64,000 nucleotides of DNA from Marinobacter sp. F3R08 (GTDB lineage Bacteria; Pseudomonadota; Gammaproteobacteria; Pseudomonadales; Oleiphilaceae). The number at the start of each line of letters is the position of its first letter. Position 1 is the stretch's first letter. Positions 39,767 to 49,534 of this stretch are shown piece by piece. The stretch spans positions 1 through 64,000 of the forward strand of contig NZ_JAHKPI010000005.1 in assembly GCF_018860425.1 (NCBI RefSeq). Direction: 5' to 3'. The notes under the pieces were generated by a model. That model was not told the origin of the DNA, searched no databases, and saw nothing but the letters and a program-made list of their open reading frames with translations. A program made the translations under genes and the position numbers.

Positions 39767-40462
39767 TTATTCAAACGCCCAACGGAGAAAGGCTTTCTTC
39801 TCGTCCTCACTTGCTTTCCCCCAAACAGTCTTAAGCTGTTCGAGTGCGCTATCATCACTGACCTTATCGCTACCGGAGGTAGATGGCGGAATCGGTGTTC
39901 GGGAACTGGTGATCTGCTCTTCCGGATCCCAGATGGTTGAGGTTGCTACGGACAATCCTTCTGAGGAGACGATGTCTGCGGAGAAGTCTGGCATCTCCTG
40001 CTCCGCCTCCTGACGCGACCCGGGCTTATCAAACTCGAATCGATAGGTCTCACCGGCGTCTGCCTCAAAGCGAACGAACTGCGGTTCACTCTCAATCACG
40101 TGAACCTTCGATTCTCCGTTTCTGACAACACCACTTTTCGCCCAGATTGTCTTGTAGACGAAGGCAACTTCGTTCTCACCAGGAAGCAGAGCGTAATCCA
40201 AGGCCAGATCATCCATAAGGAAATTGGTCATGGAGCGGCCGTTCACCGAGATAACACGAATTTCACCCGGTGACTCAAGTGTCGCTGCATTGGCCGCAGC
40301 GGGAGGGTTGCCGTCCCAGGTTTCGATGACACTTATGCTGGAGGCGCACCCAGCCAGAAACAATACCAGTGCGGCAACCAGTCCTGCGCGAGCGCGTGCA
40401 AACAACCTGCGCGCTCCCTTTCCTGTTACGTGGAACACACGGTTAACATGAGAAATGTTCAT
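39767..40462 (-). CDS. DUF2057-like lipoprotein
   Basis: This 231-aa predicted lipoprotein has basic residues, a hydrophobic segment and lipobox LAGC (Cys39). The long N-region before the helix is unusual, but the ATG at 40462 has AGGAG at 7 bases. The core (about 70-160: IRVISVNGRSM, DYALLPGENEVAFVYKTIW, YRFEFDKPG) matches what I know of DUF2057 (YccT-like) proteins, a periplasmic family with loose links to curli or surface control. The C-terminal 60 residues are low complexity followed by VWGKASEDEKKAFLRWAFE, an amphipathic helix. Function unknown. Confidence 0.75.
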   Translation of the reverse strand: MNISHVNRVFHVTGKGARRLFARARAGLVAALVLFLAGCASSISVIETWDGNPPAAANAATLESPGEIRVISVNGRSMTNFLMDDLALDYALLPGENEVAFVYKTIWAKSGVVRNGESKVHVIESEPQFVRFEADAGETYRFEFDKPGSRQEAEQEMPDFSADIVSSEGLSVATSTIWDPEEQITSSRTPIPPSTSGSDKVSDDSALEQLKTVWGKASEDEKKAFLRWAFE

Positions 40463-40731
40463 TTAGTCTCCTGGATATGAGGATGAAAACAGCATCAGGC
40501 TGGCGCCTGTTTCATAACATTCTGACGAGTGCATCTGACAAGGGCAAGACAGCAGCACGTTTCACGATGGCACTGGGTGCTTTTAAATACGGGCTCCAAT
40601 GAGAACGCAATCCAGGAAATTGTAAATAAATGTTGAATTCGCCCTGAATTGGTTTAATTTTATACAGAATGACAAATATCAACGCGGAGCCCGAGAAGCA
40701 AAAACGAAAAGCGGGCGGCACAGGAGATGCC

Positions 40732-40935
40732 ATGGAAACCCAGCACAGGACCGGAGAAGAGGGACGGGTCCCCTTCCGCAGCAGTCGTTTCTTCTGCGTA
40801 GGGAGCAAATGGTACTTCACCACCCGTGAAGGGTTTGACAGCGGACCTTTCGCCTCACGTGAGCGAGCAGAGGTTGGCCTTAAGCGGTTTCTTCATGTTG
40901 TCCGTATGTTGCCCGAAGAGCCGCAGCTTCACTGA
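40732..40935 (+). CDS. Small DUF6316-like protein
   Basis: A 67-aa protein begins at the ATG at 40732, with AGGAG 7 bases upstream. The core FFCVGSKWYFTTREGFDSGPFASRERAEVGLKRFL, seen in parts, matches short conserved pseudomonad proteins annotated DUF6316: aromatic strands, a TREG turn, a GPF motif and one helix. It is probably a cytosolic domain of unknown function. A longer frame from 40669 is possible but less supported. It converges on pgpA. Confidence 0.7.
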   Translation: METQHRTGEEGRVPFRSSRFFCVGSKWYFTTREGFDSGPFASRERAEVGLKRFLHVVRMLPEEPQLH

Positions 40936-40953
40936 CCAGGTTCCTGAAGCCAT

Positions 40954-41481
40954 CTAAACCATCACAGGTACCAGCCACCAGTCCACGGCCCACAAGCACA
41001 CCAGCGCCATGAGACCGGCGATCACATCGTCCACCATGATCCCCAGCCCTCCAGGGAGATGCTGGTCCAACCAATTGATGGGCCAGGGTTTTGCAATATC
41101 AAACAGCCGAAAAAGAGCAAACGCGGACAATACCCCGTAAAGGTTGTCAGGGAACAAGCCAAGCGCAATCCACATTCCGACGAATTCGTCCCAGACAATA
41201 CCGCCATGATCATGCACTTTGAGATCTTCAGCTGTCTTTCCGCACAACCAGATACCCACAAGGAAAGCAGCCAGAACCACCAGCCAGTAGCCCACAGGCG
41301 GCAACCAGGCAAACGCATACCAGATCGGGATCGCTGCAAGGCTGCCCCAGGTACCGGGCGCCCTCGCCGTTGCGCCACTGCCAAATCCGAATGCCAGCAG
41401 ATGTACCGGATTTCGAAGAAAGCCCGGCGGCAATATCATTGCGGGAGTTTCGGGTTCCGAGGCCTGATCGTCTTGACTCAT
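40954..41481 (-). CDS. pgpA: Phosphatidylglycerophosphatase A
   Basis: PgpA dephosphorylates phosphatidylglycerol phosphate to phosphatidylglycerol in the inner membrane. The 175-aa protein has the family motifs GFGSGATARAPGTWGSLAAIP near residue 32, VWDEFVGMWIAL with the metal-binding D/E, and a C-terminal DDVIAGLMA. Three to four membrane helices are predicted. It overlaps thiL by 4 bp and ends the nrdR-to-pgpA cluster. The thiL-pgpA pair is conserved in gammaproteobacteria. Confidence 0.95.
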   Translation of the reverse strand: MSQDDQASEPETPAMILPPGFLRNPVHLLAFGFGSGATARAPGTWGSLAAIPIWYAFAWLPPVGYWLVVLAAFLVGIWLCGKTAEDLKVHDHGGIVWDEFVGMWIALGLFPDNLYGVLSAFALFRLFDIAKPWPINWLDQHLPGGLGIMVDDVIAGLMALVCLWAVDWWLVPVMV

Positions 41482-42434
41482 GATTCACTCCTGAAATGAT
41501 CAAATCCCGAAGGCAAGGCTTCCAAAGCCCAGTGCTCACCATCGAGATACAAACCCGGCTCAGCTTCAACAGTGCCGATCAGCGTAACCTGGCTTTTCAA
41601 TAATTCCGGTGCACGATCCCAGTTTTCCGCAGAAAAGCAAAGGCAAAGCTCGTAATCGTCCCCTGAACGCAATGCGTAATCTATGGCTCGACCTTCTTTA
41701 AGCCTGGAAAGAGCCGGAGAAAGCGGCAGTCGGTCGCTGTTGATCCGGGCACCGACTTCTGAAGCCGCAAGAATATGACCGAGATCAGCCAGCAAGCCAT
41801 CAGAGATATCAATGGCGGCGCTGGCAAACTGACGCACAGCCTCTGCAAGATCCAGTCTTGGGCGGGGACGGTGGTAATGTTCCAGTACGGCGAGCATATC
41901 AGCCGAGGGCGCAGGGTCTGAAAGATAATCGAGGGCCGCGCCGGCGTTACCAAGGGTTCCAGAAACGGCTACCAGATCGCCGGGACGGGCCCCGGAACGC
42001 CGAACACCTTTCCCACTCTCCACGGTGCCATGTACCTGCACACTCAACGTTAGCGGGCCGGACGTAGTATCCCCGCCAGCCAATGCGAGACCGAATGCCT
42101 CACTGGCGCTTTTTAGCCCCCTCGAAAAACTTTCAAGCCAGCACTCATCGACAGCCGGCAATGTCAGCGCAAGCGTGAAACATTCCGGATCGGCGCCCAT
42201 CGCGGCAAGATCACTGGCTGCTACCGCAAGAGCACGCCAACCCAGGTAGTCGGGACGATAGTTCCGGGGAAAGTGGACCCCCTCCACAAGGGCGTCCACG
42301 GAAAAGACAAGGTCCCGACCGGGAGGGATCCGCTGAATCGCGCAATCATCCCCGGGCCCCAGGAGTAGGGACCGGGATTCTCTTTGGCCCACCAGTGGAA
42401 GAAAATACCGCCGAATCAGATCAAACTCGCCCAT
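41478..42434 (-). CDS. thiL: Thiamine-monophosphate kinase
   Basis: ThiL phosphorylates thiamine monophosphate to thiamine diphosphate, the cofactor of IlvI in this window. The 318-aa AIR-synthase-like protein has GEFDLIRRYF at the N-terminus, the metal-binding GPGDDCA near 27, the Asp-rich SVDALVEGVHF loop, GGDTTSGPL and a C-terminal RSGDDYELCLCF. It starts 3 bp after the nusB stop and overlaps pgpA. Confidence 0.96.
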   Translation of the reverse strand: MGEFDLIRRYFLPLVGQRESRSLLLGPGDDCAIQRIPPGRDLVFSVDALVEGVHFPRNYRPDYLGWRALAVAASDLAAMGADPECFTLALTLPAVDECWLESFSRGLKSASEAFGLALAGGDTTSGPLTLSVQVHGTVESGKGVRRSGARPGDLVAVSGTLGNAGAALDYLSDPAPSADMLAVLEHYHRPRPRLDLAEAVRQFASAAIDISDGLLADLGHILAASEVGARINSDRLPLSPALSRLKEGRAIDYALRSGDDYELCLCFSAENWDRAPELLKSQVTLIGTVEAEPGLYLDGEHWALEALPSGFDHFRSES

Positions 42435-42437
42435 CGG

Positions 42438-42914
42438 CTAGCGGGATCGGGTCTCGGCAAGCCGGAGGCGGCCGCTCAGCTTGTCGAGAATACTGTTCAC
42501 AAACTTGTGCCCCTCTGTGCCACCAAAGCGTTTGGCCATTTCAATGCCTTCGTTGATGACGACCTTGTAGGGCACATCCAGCCGATGCTTCAACTCATAG
42601 GCGCCCAGACGGACAATGGCCATTTCAACCGGGTCCACCTCATGGATGGGACGGTCCAGAAACGGTTCAATCAGCTTATCCAGGTCACCCTGCTCCCGGT
42701 GCACGCCCCGCAGCAGATCCCGGAAATACAGCAGGTCTACCTTGCTCATGTCATTGTCGACCATGAACTCGGCTTCAATGTCAGAAATCGCAGTCTTGCT
42801 GAAATGACGCTGATACAACCCCTGCATTGCCAGAGCCCTGGCTCTGCGTCGATCACCGGCTTTTGGTTGGCCGGACGATGCCGGCCTCGGTGATGTACCT
42901 TCAGTTTCGCTCAT
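42438..42914 (-). CDS. nusB: Transcription antitermination factor NusB
   Basis: NusB binds boxA RNA with NusE (S10) in rRNA antitermination. The 158-aa protein has the RRRARALAMQGLYQ helix, YKVVINEGIEMAKRFGG and a C-terminal KFVNSILDKL. It starts within the last base of the ribH stop (TAATG), a coupled arrangement found across proteobacteria. Confidence 0.97.
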   Translation of the reverse strand: MSETEGTSPRPASSGQPKAGDRRRARALAMQGLYQRHFSKTAISDIEAEFMVDNDMSKVDLLYFRDLLRGVHREQGDLDKLIEPFLDRPIHEVDPVEMAIVRLGAYELKHRLDVPYKVVINEGIEMAKRFGGTEGHKFVNSILDKLSGRLRLAETRSR

Positions 42915-43390
42915 TACTCACCCAGCTTTTTGAAAAGGCTGACCATTTCAAGGGCCGTGATGGCCGCTTCAGCGCCTTTGTTACCGGCCTTGGTGCCCGA
43001 GCGCTCAATGGCCTGCTCAATAGAATCCACCGTCAGTACGCCGAAGGTCACGGGCACATCGGTATCCAGGCTCACGGCGCCAAGACCACTGGAGGCTTCA
43101 CCCGCAACGTATTCGAAATGCGGCGTTCCGCCACGGATGACGGCACCCAGGGCGATAATAGCGTCAAAATTGCCCGTTTCGGCAACACGCTTGACCGCCA
43201 GAGGCATTTCATAGGCCCCGGGCACACGGACGATAGTAACATTGTCATCAGAAATACCGTGTCGGCGCAGGGTATCCAGAGCTCCTTCCACCAGGCTTTC
43301 CACAACAAAGCCGTTGAACCGGCCCACGACCAGCGCATAACGCCCGGTACATCCGGTAAAATCACCTTCAATTACTCTGATATCTGCCAT
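42914..43390 (-). CDS. ribH: 6,7-dimethyl-8-ribityllumazine synthase
   Basis: Lumazine synthase condenses 3,4-dihydroxy-2-butanone 4-phosphate with the ribityl pyrimidine, the penultimate step of riboflavin synthesis. From [13 protein letters not shown] (43390) it is 158 aa, with [13 protein letters not shown], the [15 protein letters not shown] substrate loop and [22 protein letters not shown]. An upstream ATG adds 17 non-conserved residues. Many genomes name it ribE. It lies 47 bp after ribBA. Confidence 0.97.
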   Translation of the reverse strand: MADIRVIEGDFTGCTGRYALVVGRFNGFVVESLVEGALDTLRRHGISDDNVTIVRVPGAYEMPLAVKRVAETGNFDAIIALGAVIRGGTPHFEYVAGEASSGLGAVSLDTDVPVTFGVLTVDSIEQAIERSGTKAGNKGAEAAITALEMVSLFKKLGE

Positions 43391-43437
43391 CGATGGCTCC
43401 TTCGCGGGTCGCGGCAACATGGCTGCGACCAGGTTTA

Positions 43438-44556
43438 TCATTCAGGGGTATAGGGAACGTATTCAACAACTTCCAGATCGAAACCGGAAATGGCTGAGAA
43501 TTTAATGGGCGGGCTCAGCAGGCGCATCTGCCCAACGCCTATGTCCCGCAGAATCTGGGAGCCAGTACCCACAGTGAAATAGACACCGGAACTACCCTTG
43601 CTGGAGGAGGCCCCTTTACCTTCATCAAAGAACTTGTGGATACGATCTTCCAGATTATAGCTGTCCTCGGCGCTGTTCAGCAGAACGACCGCACCCTTGC
43701 CTTCTGCCGCCACTTTTTCCAGAGCGTGGTGCAGCGGCCAGCTTCGTGAATCCTTTCGGCGAGCCCCCAGAAGATCCCGCAGGGTGTCGGTGATGTGGAC
43801 CCGGACATAGGCCGGCTCATCGGGAGAAATCTCCCCCATCACCATGGCCAGATGCGTCGCCCCCTGAATGTTGTCCCGGTAGGTACGAAGTCTGAAAACG
43901 CCGTATTCGGTATCCAGATCATTCTCTTCAACGCACTCTACGGTGCGTTCGTTCATGGTTCGATAATGAATCAGGTCGGCAATGGTACCGATCTTGAGGT
44001 TGTGCTCTTCTGCAAACAACTCCAGGTCTTCCCGACGGGCCATGGAGCCGTCGTCATTCATGATCTCACAAATAACACCAGCTGGTTCGCAACCCGCCAG
44101 GGACGCAAGGTCGCAGGATGCTTCCGTATGACCGGCCCGGCTCAGAACCCCGCCCGGATCAGACATCAACGGGAAAATATGACCAGGCTGGACCAGGTCA
44201 CTGGCTTTGGCATCACGTGCTACCGCCGCCTGAACCGTGCGCGCGCGATCTGCGGCCGAAATGCCCGTGGTCACGCCTACAGCCGCCTCGATAGAGAGGG
44301 TAAACTTGGTTCCGAACCCGGAGGCATTCTGCTGGACCATCAACGGCAGACCCAGTTGCTCACAGCGGCCCCGGGTCATGGGCATACAGATCAGGCCACG
44401 GCCAAATCGGGCCATGAAGTTGATAGCTTCGGCCGTACAATGCTCAGCAGCCATGACGAGATCGCCCTCGTTCTCGCGATCTTCGTCATCCATCAGTATG
44501 ACCATTTTGCCCTGACGGATATCTTCAATAATGTCTTCAATGCTGTTCAGTGCCAT
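43438..44556 (-). CDS. ribBA: 3,4-dihydroxy-2-butanone 4-phosphate synthase with degenerate GTP cyclohydrolase II domain
   Basis: The N-terminal half (about 1-205) is a complete DHBP synthase with the acidic metal site [17 protein letters not shown] and the HTEASCDLA segment. It supplies one riboflavin precursor. The C-terminal half (about 206-372) has the RibA fold position but lacks the zinc cysteines: the CxxGD and CDC region reads [17 protein letters not shown]. It probably has no cyclohydrolase activity, so a separate ribA should exist elsewhere. The form resembles the RibBX-type proteins of pseudomonads. From 44556 it is 372 aa; a 14-codon upstream extension is not conserved. Confidence 0.93.
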   Translation of the reverse strand: MALNSIEDIIEDIRQGKMVILMDDEDRENEGDLVMAAEHCTAEAINFMARFGRGLICMPMTRGRCEQLGLPLMVQQNASGFGTKFTLSIEAAVGVTTGISAADRARTVQAAVARDAKASDLVQPGHIFPLMSDPGGVLSRAGHTEASCDLASLAGCEPAGVICEIMNDDGSMARREDLELFAEEHNLKIGTIADLIHYRTMNERTVECVEENDLDTEYGVFRLRTYRDNIQGATHLAMVMGEISPDEPAYVRVHITDTLRDLLGARRKDSRSWPLHHALEKVAAEGKGAVVLLNSAEDSYNLEDRIHKFFDEGKGASSSKGSSGVYFTVGTGSQILRDIGVGQMRLLSPPIKFSAISGFDLEVVEYVPYTPE

Positions 44557-44620
44557 ATGGTTTTGCACCCTTGCGGAGTTCCGGCTGGTTTTGGCCACCA
44601 GACTACCCTGAGTTTATTGA

Positions 44621-45736
44621 TTACCGGCGAACGAGGATCAGGCGCTGATCCTCCCCCACCTGGCGTCGATCCAGGACCTTCCATTGTACTTTATCTGCCA
44701 TGGTTTCCAGTGGCAGGTGTGCGGTCGGCCGGCCAGTGCTACCAAGGAAAACTGGCGCCTGATAAAGCCAGAGTTCGTCGACCAGTTTTTCGCTGATAAA
44801 CGTGCCAGCGAGTGTCGGACCCGCCTCTACCAGCAACTCATTGATCCCAAGCTCGCCTAGGGAGTCCAACAGTTCAGCCAGGTCGATGCCGTTGTCTTTC
44901 CAGGCGACACCGGTCAGGCTGATCCCCAGAGCCGCCAGGTCCTGAGCCGGCGCAGTAGCCAGTGTTGACGACGCGCAGAACACCTGGACATTCCCGCCCT
45001 GCAGGATCTTTGCCGAAGACGGTGAACGTGCATCCCGGTCGGCAATCACCCGCAGGGGCTGCCTGGAGGGCTCTGTCGCATCGCCGATATCACCCAGATC
45101 CTCGCGCCGAACCGTCAACGAAGGGTCATCGGCGAGGACCGTACCCACACCCGTGAGAATGGCATCACTGATCGCTCTCAGGCGTTGGACATCCCGGCGA
45201 GCCTCAGGGCCGGTTATCCACTGACTCTCGCCCGAGGCCATCGCCGTCCGGCCATCCAGACTTGCAGCCATTTTCAATCGCACCCAGGGGCGGCCGGTAT
45301 TCATACGCTTCATGAACCCCGGATTCAGGCGACCGGCCTCGTCCGCCAGCAGCCCTTCCGTGACACGCACTCCGGCTTCCCTGAGCATATCCAGCCCGCG
45401 ACCGGATACCGATGGGTTCGGATCTTTGGTTGCCGCATAGACATGAGCTATACCCGCATCAATCAATGCTCTCGCACAAGGCGGGGTACGGCCGAAATGG
45501 CTGCAGGGCTCCAGTGTCACATACGCTGTCGCGCCACGCGCCTCGGGACCTGCCTGGCTCAAAGCACGAATTTCGGCATGAGCTTCCCCGGCACGTTCGT
45601 GCCAACCCTCACCCAGCACCAGATCTCCACGGGCGATAACGCAACCAACCCGGGGGTTGGGATGAGTAGAGTAGCGACCACGCCAGGCAAGCTGGACAGC
45701 TCGCGCCATCATGGCCCTGTCGCGGTTTTCGATCAT
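44621..45736 (-). CDS. ribD: Riboflavin biosynthesis deaminase/reductase RibD
   Basis: RibD performs the deamination and side-chain reduction steps of riboflavin synthesis. The N-terminal cytidine-deaminase-like domain (about 1-145) has the zinc site [10 protein letters not shown] and [12 protein letters not shown]. The C-terminal NADPH reductase domain (about 150-370) has [13 protein letters not shown] and [11 protein letters not shown]. It is 371 aa and overlaps nrdR by 4 bp. It begins the riboflavin portion of the nrdR-ribD-ribBA-ribH-nusB-thiL-pgpA cluster; a riboflavin synthase (ribC/ribE) gene is not in the run. Confidence 0.96.
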   Translation of the reverse strand: MIENRDRAMMARAVQLAWRGRYSTHPNPRVGCVIARGDLVLGEGWHERAGEAHAEIRALSQAGPEARGATAYVTLEPCSHFGRTPPCARALIDAGIAHVYAATKDPNPSVSGRGLDMLREAGVRVTEGLLADEAGRLNPGFMKRMNTGRPWVRLKMAASLDGRTAMASGESQWITGPEARRDVQRLRAISDAILTGVGTVLADDPSLTVRREDLGDIGDATEPSRQPLRVIADRDARSPSSAKILQGGNVQVFCASSTLATAPAQDLAALGISLTGVAWKDNGIDLAELLDSLGELGINELLVEAGPTLAGTFISEKLVDELWLYQAPVFLGSTGRPTAHLPLETMADKVQWKVLDRRQVGEDQRLILVRR

Positions 45737-46251
45737 GCTTTTCCTTCGGGAGCGTGGTTATCGGCCAACGCTTTGGCGACATCAACAGCAGCTTCGCCAT
45801 TGCTAGCCGACAGCCTCTCGATCTCTTCCTTGAACTCGTTGATATCCTGAAAGCTCCGATATACTGAAGCGAAACGAACGTAAGCAACTTTGTCCAACTG
45901 ACGCAACTCAGTCATTACCTCTTCACCCAACTGCATCGATTTCACTTCCCGCTCGCCAGTCGCCCGCAAACGGTATTTGATCCGGTTGAGCGCAGCATCA
46001 ATCTGCTCAATACTGACGGGCCGCTTCTCCAGGGCCTTCATCAGTCCCGAGCGCAGCTTTTCTTCATCAAACGGCTGGCGGGTGCCGTCCTGCTTAACGA
46101 CGCGCGGCATTACCAGTTCAGCAGACTCGAACGTGGTAAAACGCTCACGGCACGACAGACATTCCCTGCGGCGACGCACCTGATCACCCTCAGCCACCAG
46201 CCGCGAGTCAATCACCTTGGTATCTGCTTCACCACAGAAGGGACAATGCAT
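45733..46251 (-). CDS. nrdR: Transcriptional repressor NrdR
   Basis: NrdR is the nucleotide-sensing repressor of ribonucleotide reductase operons. The 172-aa protein has a zinc ribbon ([25 protein letters not shown]) and an ATP-cone domain (about 49-139). The C-terminus is longer than usual by a hydrophilic extension (about 150-172). It lies between glyA and ribD, the usual gammaproteobacterial place. No NrdR box was sought outside because no nrd gene is in the window. Confidence 0.97.
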   Translation of the reverse strand: MHCPFCGEADTKVIDSRLVAEGDQVRRRRECLSCRERFTTFESAELVMPRVVKQDGTRQPFDEEKLRSGLMKALEKRPVSIEQIDAALNRIKYRLRATGEREVKSMQLGEEVMTELRQLDKVAYVRFASVYRSFQDINEFKEEIERLSASNGEAAVDVAKALADNHAPEGKA

Positions 46252-46273
46252 AGTCGGGAACTCCGAAGAGGAA

Positions 46274-46297
46274 GCCGGGCCAACTGATTGGCCCGGC
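46274..46297 (-). terminator. Terminator after glyA
   Basis: A perfect 10-bp inverted repeat (GCCGGGCCAA/TTGGCCCGGC) with a 4-base loop lies about 30 bases beyond the glyA stop, followed on the minus strand by TTCCTCTT. It probably separates glyA from nrdR. Confidence 0.7.
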
Positions 46298-46328
46298 GGG
46301 TCATGCCTGTAACCTGGCTACAAGACAA

Positions 46329-47582
46329 TCAGCCATACACAGGGAAACGTGCGCACAGAGCACTCACCTGTTCACGAACCCGGCTGTTTACCGCCTCATC
46401 GTCAAGGTTATCGAGGATATCGCAGATCCAGCCAGCCAGATCGCGGCACTCGGATTCACCAAAACCGCGGGTGGTGATCGCCGGAGTACCAATGCGCAGA
46501 CCGGATGTGACAAATGGCGAGCGGGGATCGTTGGGAACCGCGTTTTTGTTCACGGTGATATGAGCCCGGCCAAGAGCAGCATCAGCATCTTTACCGGTGA
46601 TGTCCTGTTTGATCAGGCTGACCAGGAACAGGTGGTTCTTTGTGCCACCAGACACCACGTCATAGCCGCGATCTACAAATACCTGAGCCATGGCAGAGGC
46701 ATTCTTGACGACCTGTTGCTGGTAAACCTTGAACTCGTCGCTCATGGCTTCCTTGAAGCAAATAGCCTTGGCGGCGATTACGTGCATCAACGGACCACCC
46801 TGACCGCCCGGGAACACCGCAGAGTTCAGCTTCTTGTGAAGATCGGCGTCATCACAGGCCAGAATCAGGCCGCCACGGGGACCGCGCAGGGTCTTGTGGG
46901 TCGTGGTTGCAACCACGTGGGCGTGGGGAACCGGGTCCGGGTAAACACCGGCAGCAACAAGGCCCGCGACATGAGCCATGTCAACGAACAGATAGGCGCC
47001 AACCTTGTCAGCAATCTCGCGGAAGCGGGCAAAATCCAGTTCCTGTGAGTAGGCTGAGAAACCGGCAATAACCATTTTCGGCTTATGCTCAACCGCCAGC
47101 GCTTCCACTTCGTCGTAATCAATCAGGCCGGTTTCCGGGTTCAGGCCATACTGAACGGCATGATAGATCTTGCCGGAAAAGTTTACGCTGGCACCGTGGG
47201 TCAGGTGACCACCGTGAGCCAGGCTCATACCGAGCACGGTATCGCCGGGCTTCAGCAGCGCCATAAACACCGCAGAGTTAGCCTGGGAGCCGGAATGCGG
47301 CTGAACGTTCGCGTAGGCTGCACCAAACAGTTCTTTGGCACGCTCAATCGCCAGATCTTCAGCGATATCGACAAACTCACAACCGCCGTAGTAGCGCTTG
47401 CCCGGATAGCCTTCCGCGTATTTATTGGTCAGCACGCTGCCCTGGGCTTCCATCACCCGGGGGCTGGTGTAATTCTCAGACGCGATCAGCTCGATGTGAG
47501 CTTCCTGGCGTTTCTCTTCCGCCTGCATGGCGTTCCAGAGCTCGTCGTCAAAGCCGGCGATTTTCATTTCACGATTAAACAT
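46329..47582 (-). CDS. glyA: Serine hydroxymethyltransferase
   Basis: GlyA is a PLP enzyme interconverting serine and glycine with tetrahydrofolate, the main one-carbon source. The 417-aa protein has the PLP lysine near residue 229 in [21 protein letters not shown], and the SGSQAN cofactor phosphate segment. Its leader of about 85 bases follows a -10-like TAGAAT at 47662-47667, and I see no glycine riboswitch. It diverges from ettA. Confidence 0.97.
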   Translation of the reverse strand: MFNREMKIAGFDDELWNAMQAEEKRQEAHIELIASENYTSPRVMEAQGSVLTNKYAEGYPGKRYYGGCEFVDIAEDLAIERAKELFGAAYANVQPHSGSQANSAVFMALLKPGDTVLGMSLAHGGHLTHGASVNFSGKIYHAVQYGLNPETGLIDYDEVEALAVEHKPKMVIAGFSAYSQELDFARFREIADKVGAYLFVDMAHVAGLVAAGVYPDPVPHAHVVATTTHKTLRGPRGGLILACDDADLHKKLNSAVFPGGQGGPLMHVIAAKAICFKEAMSDEFKVYQQQVVKNASAMAQVFVDRGYDVVSGGTKNHLFLVSLIKQDITGKDADAALGRAHITVNKNAVPNDPRSPFVTSGLRIGTPAITTRGFGESECRDLAGWICDILDNLDDEAVNSRVREQVSALCARFPVYG

Positions 47583-47661
47583 GGATGCGCTGCCCCTGTG
47601 TGCTTGGCTGGCCCGGAGAGGTTTGAGAATCTCCGCAGGCTCCCTGAAAAATTGGGCCGCT

Positions 47662-47667
47662 ATTCTA
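47662..47667 (-). promoter_or_regulatory. Possible -10 of the glyA promoter
   Basis: TAGAAT on the minus strand lies 80 bases upstream of glyA. No canonical -35 is found at the proper distance, so if real it may need an activator. Confidence 0.3.
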
Positions 47668-47872
47668 TCTTACAAACGGGTAAAAAATCATCCTTTATAC
47701 CGTCCGCAGATACCGGCATGCGGCCAACTCCGGTTTCTGCTCAATTGCTATCACCGATGGGTTTCGATACCTTACCGGGTCAACAGCACGCAGTCCTATC
47801 GAGGGAGGTCCAGCCGACCTCGCCACCAGCATTCGAATTCACGAACCTGTTTTTAAAGAGGTTTACGCCAAC

Positions 47873-49534
47873 ATGGCCCAATACGTATACACCATGAACC
47901 GCGTGGGCAAGGTTGTACCGCCCAAGCGCGAGATCCTGAAAGACATCTCACTGAGCTTCTTCCCCGGCGCCAAGATCGGCGTTCTGGGCTTGAACGGTGC
48001 CGGTAAATCCACCCTGCTCCGCATTATGGCGGGCGTTGACCAGGATTACATCGGAGAAGCCCGTCCACAGCCCGGCATTAATGTAGGCTATCTGCCCCAG
48101 GAGCCAGAGCTCGACGAGGAGAAAACCGTCAAGGAAATCGTCGACGAAGCCGTTTCTGGCGTTCATGACGCTCTGGCTGAACTGGACCAGGTTTACGCGG
48201 CCTATGCCGAACCCGATGCAGATTTCGACGCGCTCGCCAAGAAACAGGGTCAACTGGAAGCCTACATTCAGGCCACTGACGGGCACGACATCGAGCGCAA
48301 GATGAACGTCGCCGCAGACGCTCTGCGACTTCCACCATGGGATCAGCAGGTCAAAGTACTGTCTGGCGGTGAGCGCCGCCGCGTTGCCCTGTGCCGCCTG
48401 CTGCTGTCGGGGCCGGACATGCTGCTGCTTGACGAGCCTACCAACCACCTGGATGCCGAATCCGTAGCGTGGCTCGAGCGCTTCCTGCACGATTACGAAG
48501 GCACCGTGGTTGCGATTACCCACGACCGATACTTCCTGGATAACGTCGCGGGCTGGATCCTGGAACTGGACCGTGGCCACGGCATACCGTTTGAAGGCAA
48601 CTATAGTCAGTGGCTGGAGAACAAGGAAAAGCGTCTGGAGATGGAGTCCAAACAGGAAGCCTCTCATCAGAAAGCCATCAAGCAGGAGCTGGAGTGGGTT
48701 CGCAGCAATGCTAAAGGGCGCCAGTCCAAGAGCAAGGCCCGCCTGGCCCGCTTTGAGGAAATGAGCTCCCAGGAATTCCAGAAGCGTAACGAAACCAATG
48801 AGCTGTACATTCCGCCCGGACCACGTCTTGGCAACAAGGTGATTGAGGTAGACGGAATCAGCAAGTCCTTCGGGGATCGCCTGCTTTATGAAAACGTGTC
48901 GTTCAGTGTGCCGCCGGGTGCCATTGTGGGCATTATCGGTGGTAACGGGGCCGGCAAATCCACCCTGTTCAAGATGATTGGGGGTTACGACACGCCCGAT
49001 TCAGGCGACATCACCGTCGGCGAAACAGTGGAACTCGCCTACGTGGACCAGATGCGCGATCTGGACGGCAGCAAGACTGTCTGGGAAGAGCTCTCTGATG
49101 GCAACGACATCATCAAGGTCGGCAACTACGAGACACCTTCCAGGGCCTACGTTGGCCGCTTCAACTTCAAGGGCAGCGACCAGCAGAAGCGGGTTGGCGA
49201 CCTGTCTGGCGGCGAACGCAACCGTCTGCACCTGGCCAAGCTGCTGAAACAGGGCGGCAACGTGTTGCTGCTGGACGAACCAACCAACGATCTGGACGTG
49301 GAAACCCTGCGGGCCCTGGAAGAGGCCCTGCTCAATTTCCCGGGCTCAGCTCTGGTGATCTCGCACGACCGCTGGTTCCTGGACCGGGTAGCCAGCCACA
49401 TCCTGGCGTTTGAGGATGATGGAGAGGTCGTGTACTTCGAGGGCAACTTCACGGAGTACGACGAGGACTTCAAGAAGCGCAAAGGGGATTCTGCGATGCA
49501 GCCCCAGCGCATGAAGTACAAGAAGCTGGCCTGA
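47873..49534 (+). CDS. ettA: Energy-dependent translational throttle protein EttA (ABC-F)
   Basis: EttA binds the ribosomal E site and gates the first peptide bond according to the ATP/ADP ratio. At 553 aa it has two ABC ATPase domains: Walker A GLNGAGKSTL (about 41) and GGNGAGKSTL (about 361), and signatures LSGGERRR and LSGGERNR. The linker between them is the helical ABC-F P-site motif (about 240-320). It has no membrane domain. AAAGAGG precedes the ATG. The stop codon overlaps the radA start by one base (TGATG), so the two genes are coupled. Confidence 0.96.
   Translation: MAQYVYTMNRVGKVVPPKREILKDISLSFFPGAKIGVLGLNGAGKSTLLRIMAGVDQDYIGEARPQPGINVGYLPQEPELDEEKTVKEIVDEAVSGVHDALAELDQVYAAYAEPDADFDALAKKQGQLEAYIQATDGHDIERKMNVAADALRLPPWDQQVKVLSGGERRRVALCRLLLSGPDMLLLDEPTNHLDAESVAWLERFLHDYEGTVVAITHDRYFLDNVAGWILELDRGHGIPFEGNYSQWLENKEKRLEMESKQEASHQKAIKQELEWVRSNAKGRQSKSKARLARFEEMSSQEFQKRNETNELYIPPGPRLGNKVIEVDGISKSFGDRLLYENVSFSVPPGAIVGIIGGNGAGKSTLFKMIGGYDTPDSGDITVGETVELAYVDQMRDLDGSKTVWEELSDGNDIIKVGNYETPSRAYVGRFNFKGSDQQKRVGDLSGGERNRLHLAKLLKQGGNVLLLDEPTNDLDVETLRALEEALLNFPGSALVISHDRWFLDRVASHILAFEDDGEVVYFEGNFTEYDEDFKKRKGDSAMQPQRMKYKKLA

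Noticed and set aside
44557-44620. Possible FMN riboswitch before ribBA
   Set aside because: Only 64 bases lie between ribD and ribBA, too short for the RFN element. No such element is seen before ribD either, where nrdR overlaps.
47583-47872. Possible glycine riboswitch upstream of glyA
   Set aside because: The leader from the likely -10 is too short (about 75 bases), and I see none of the conserved glycine-aptamer stems.
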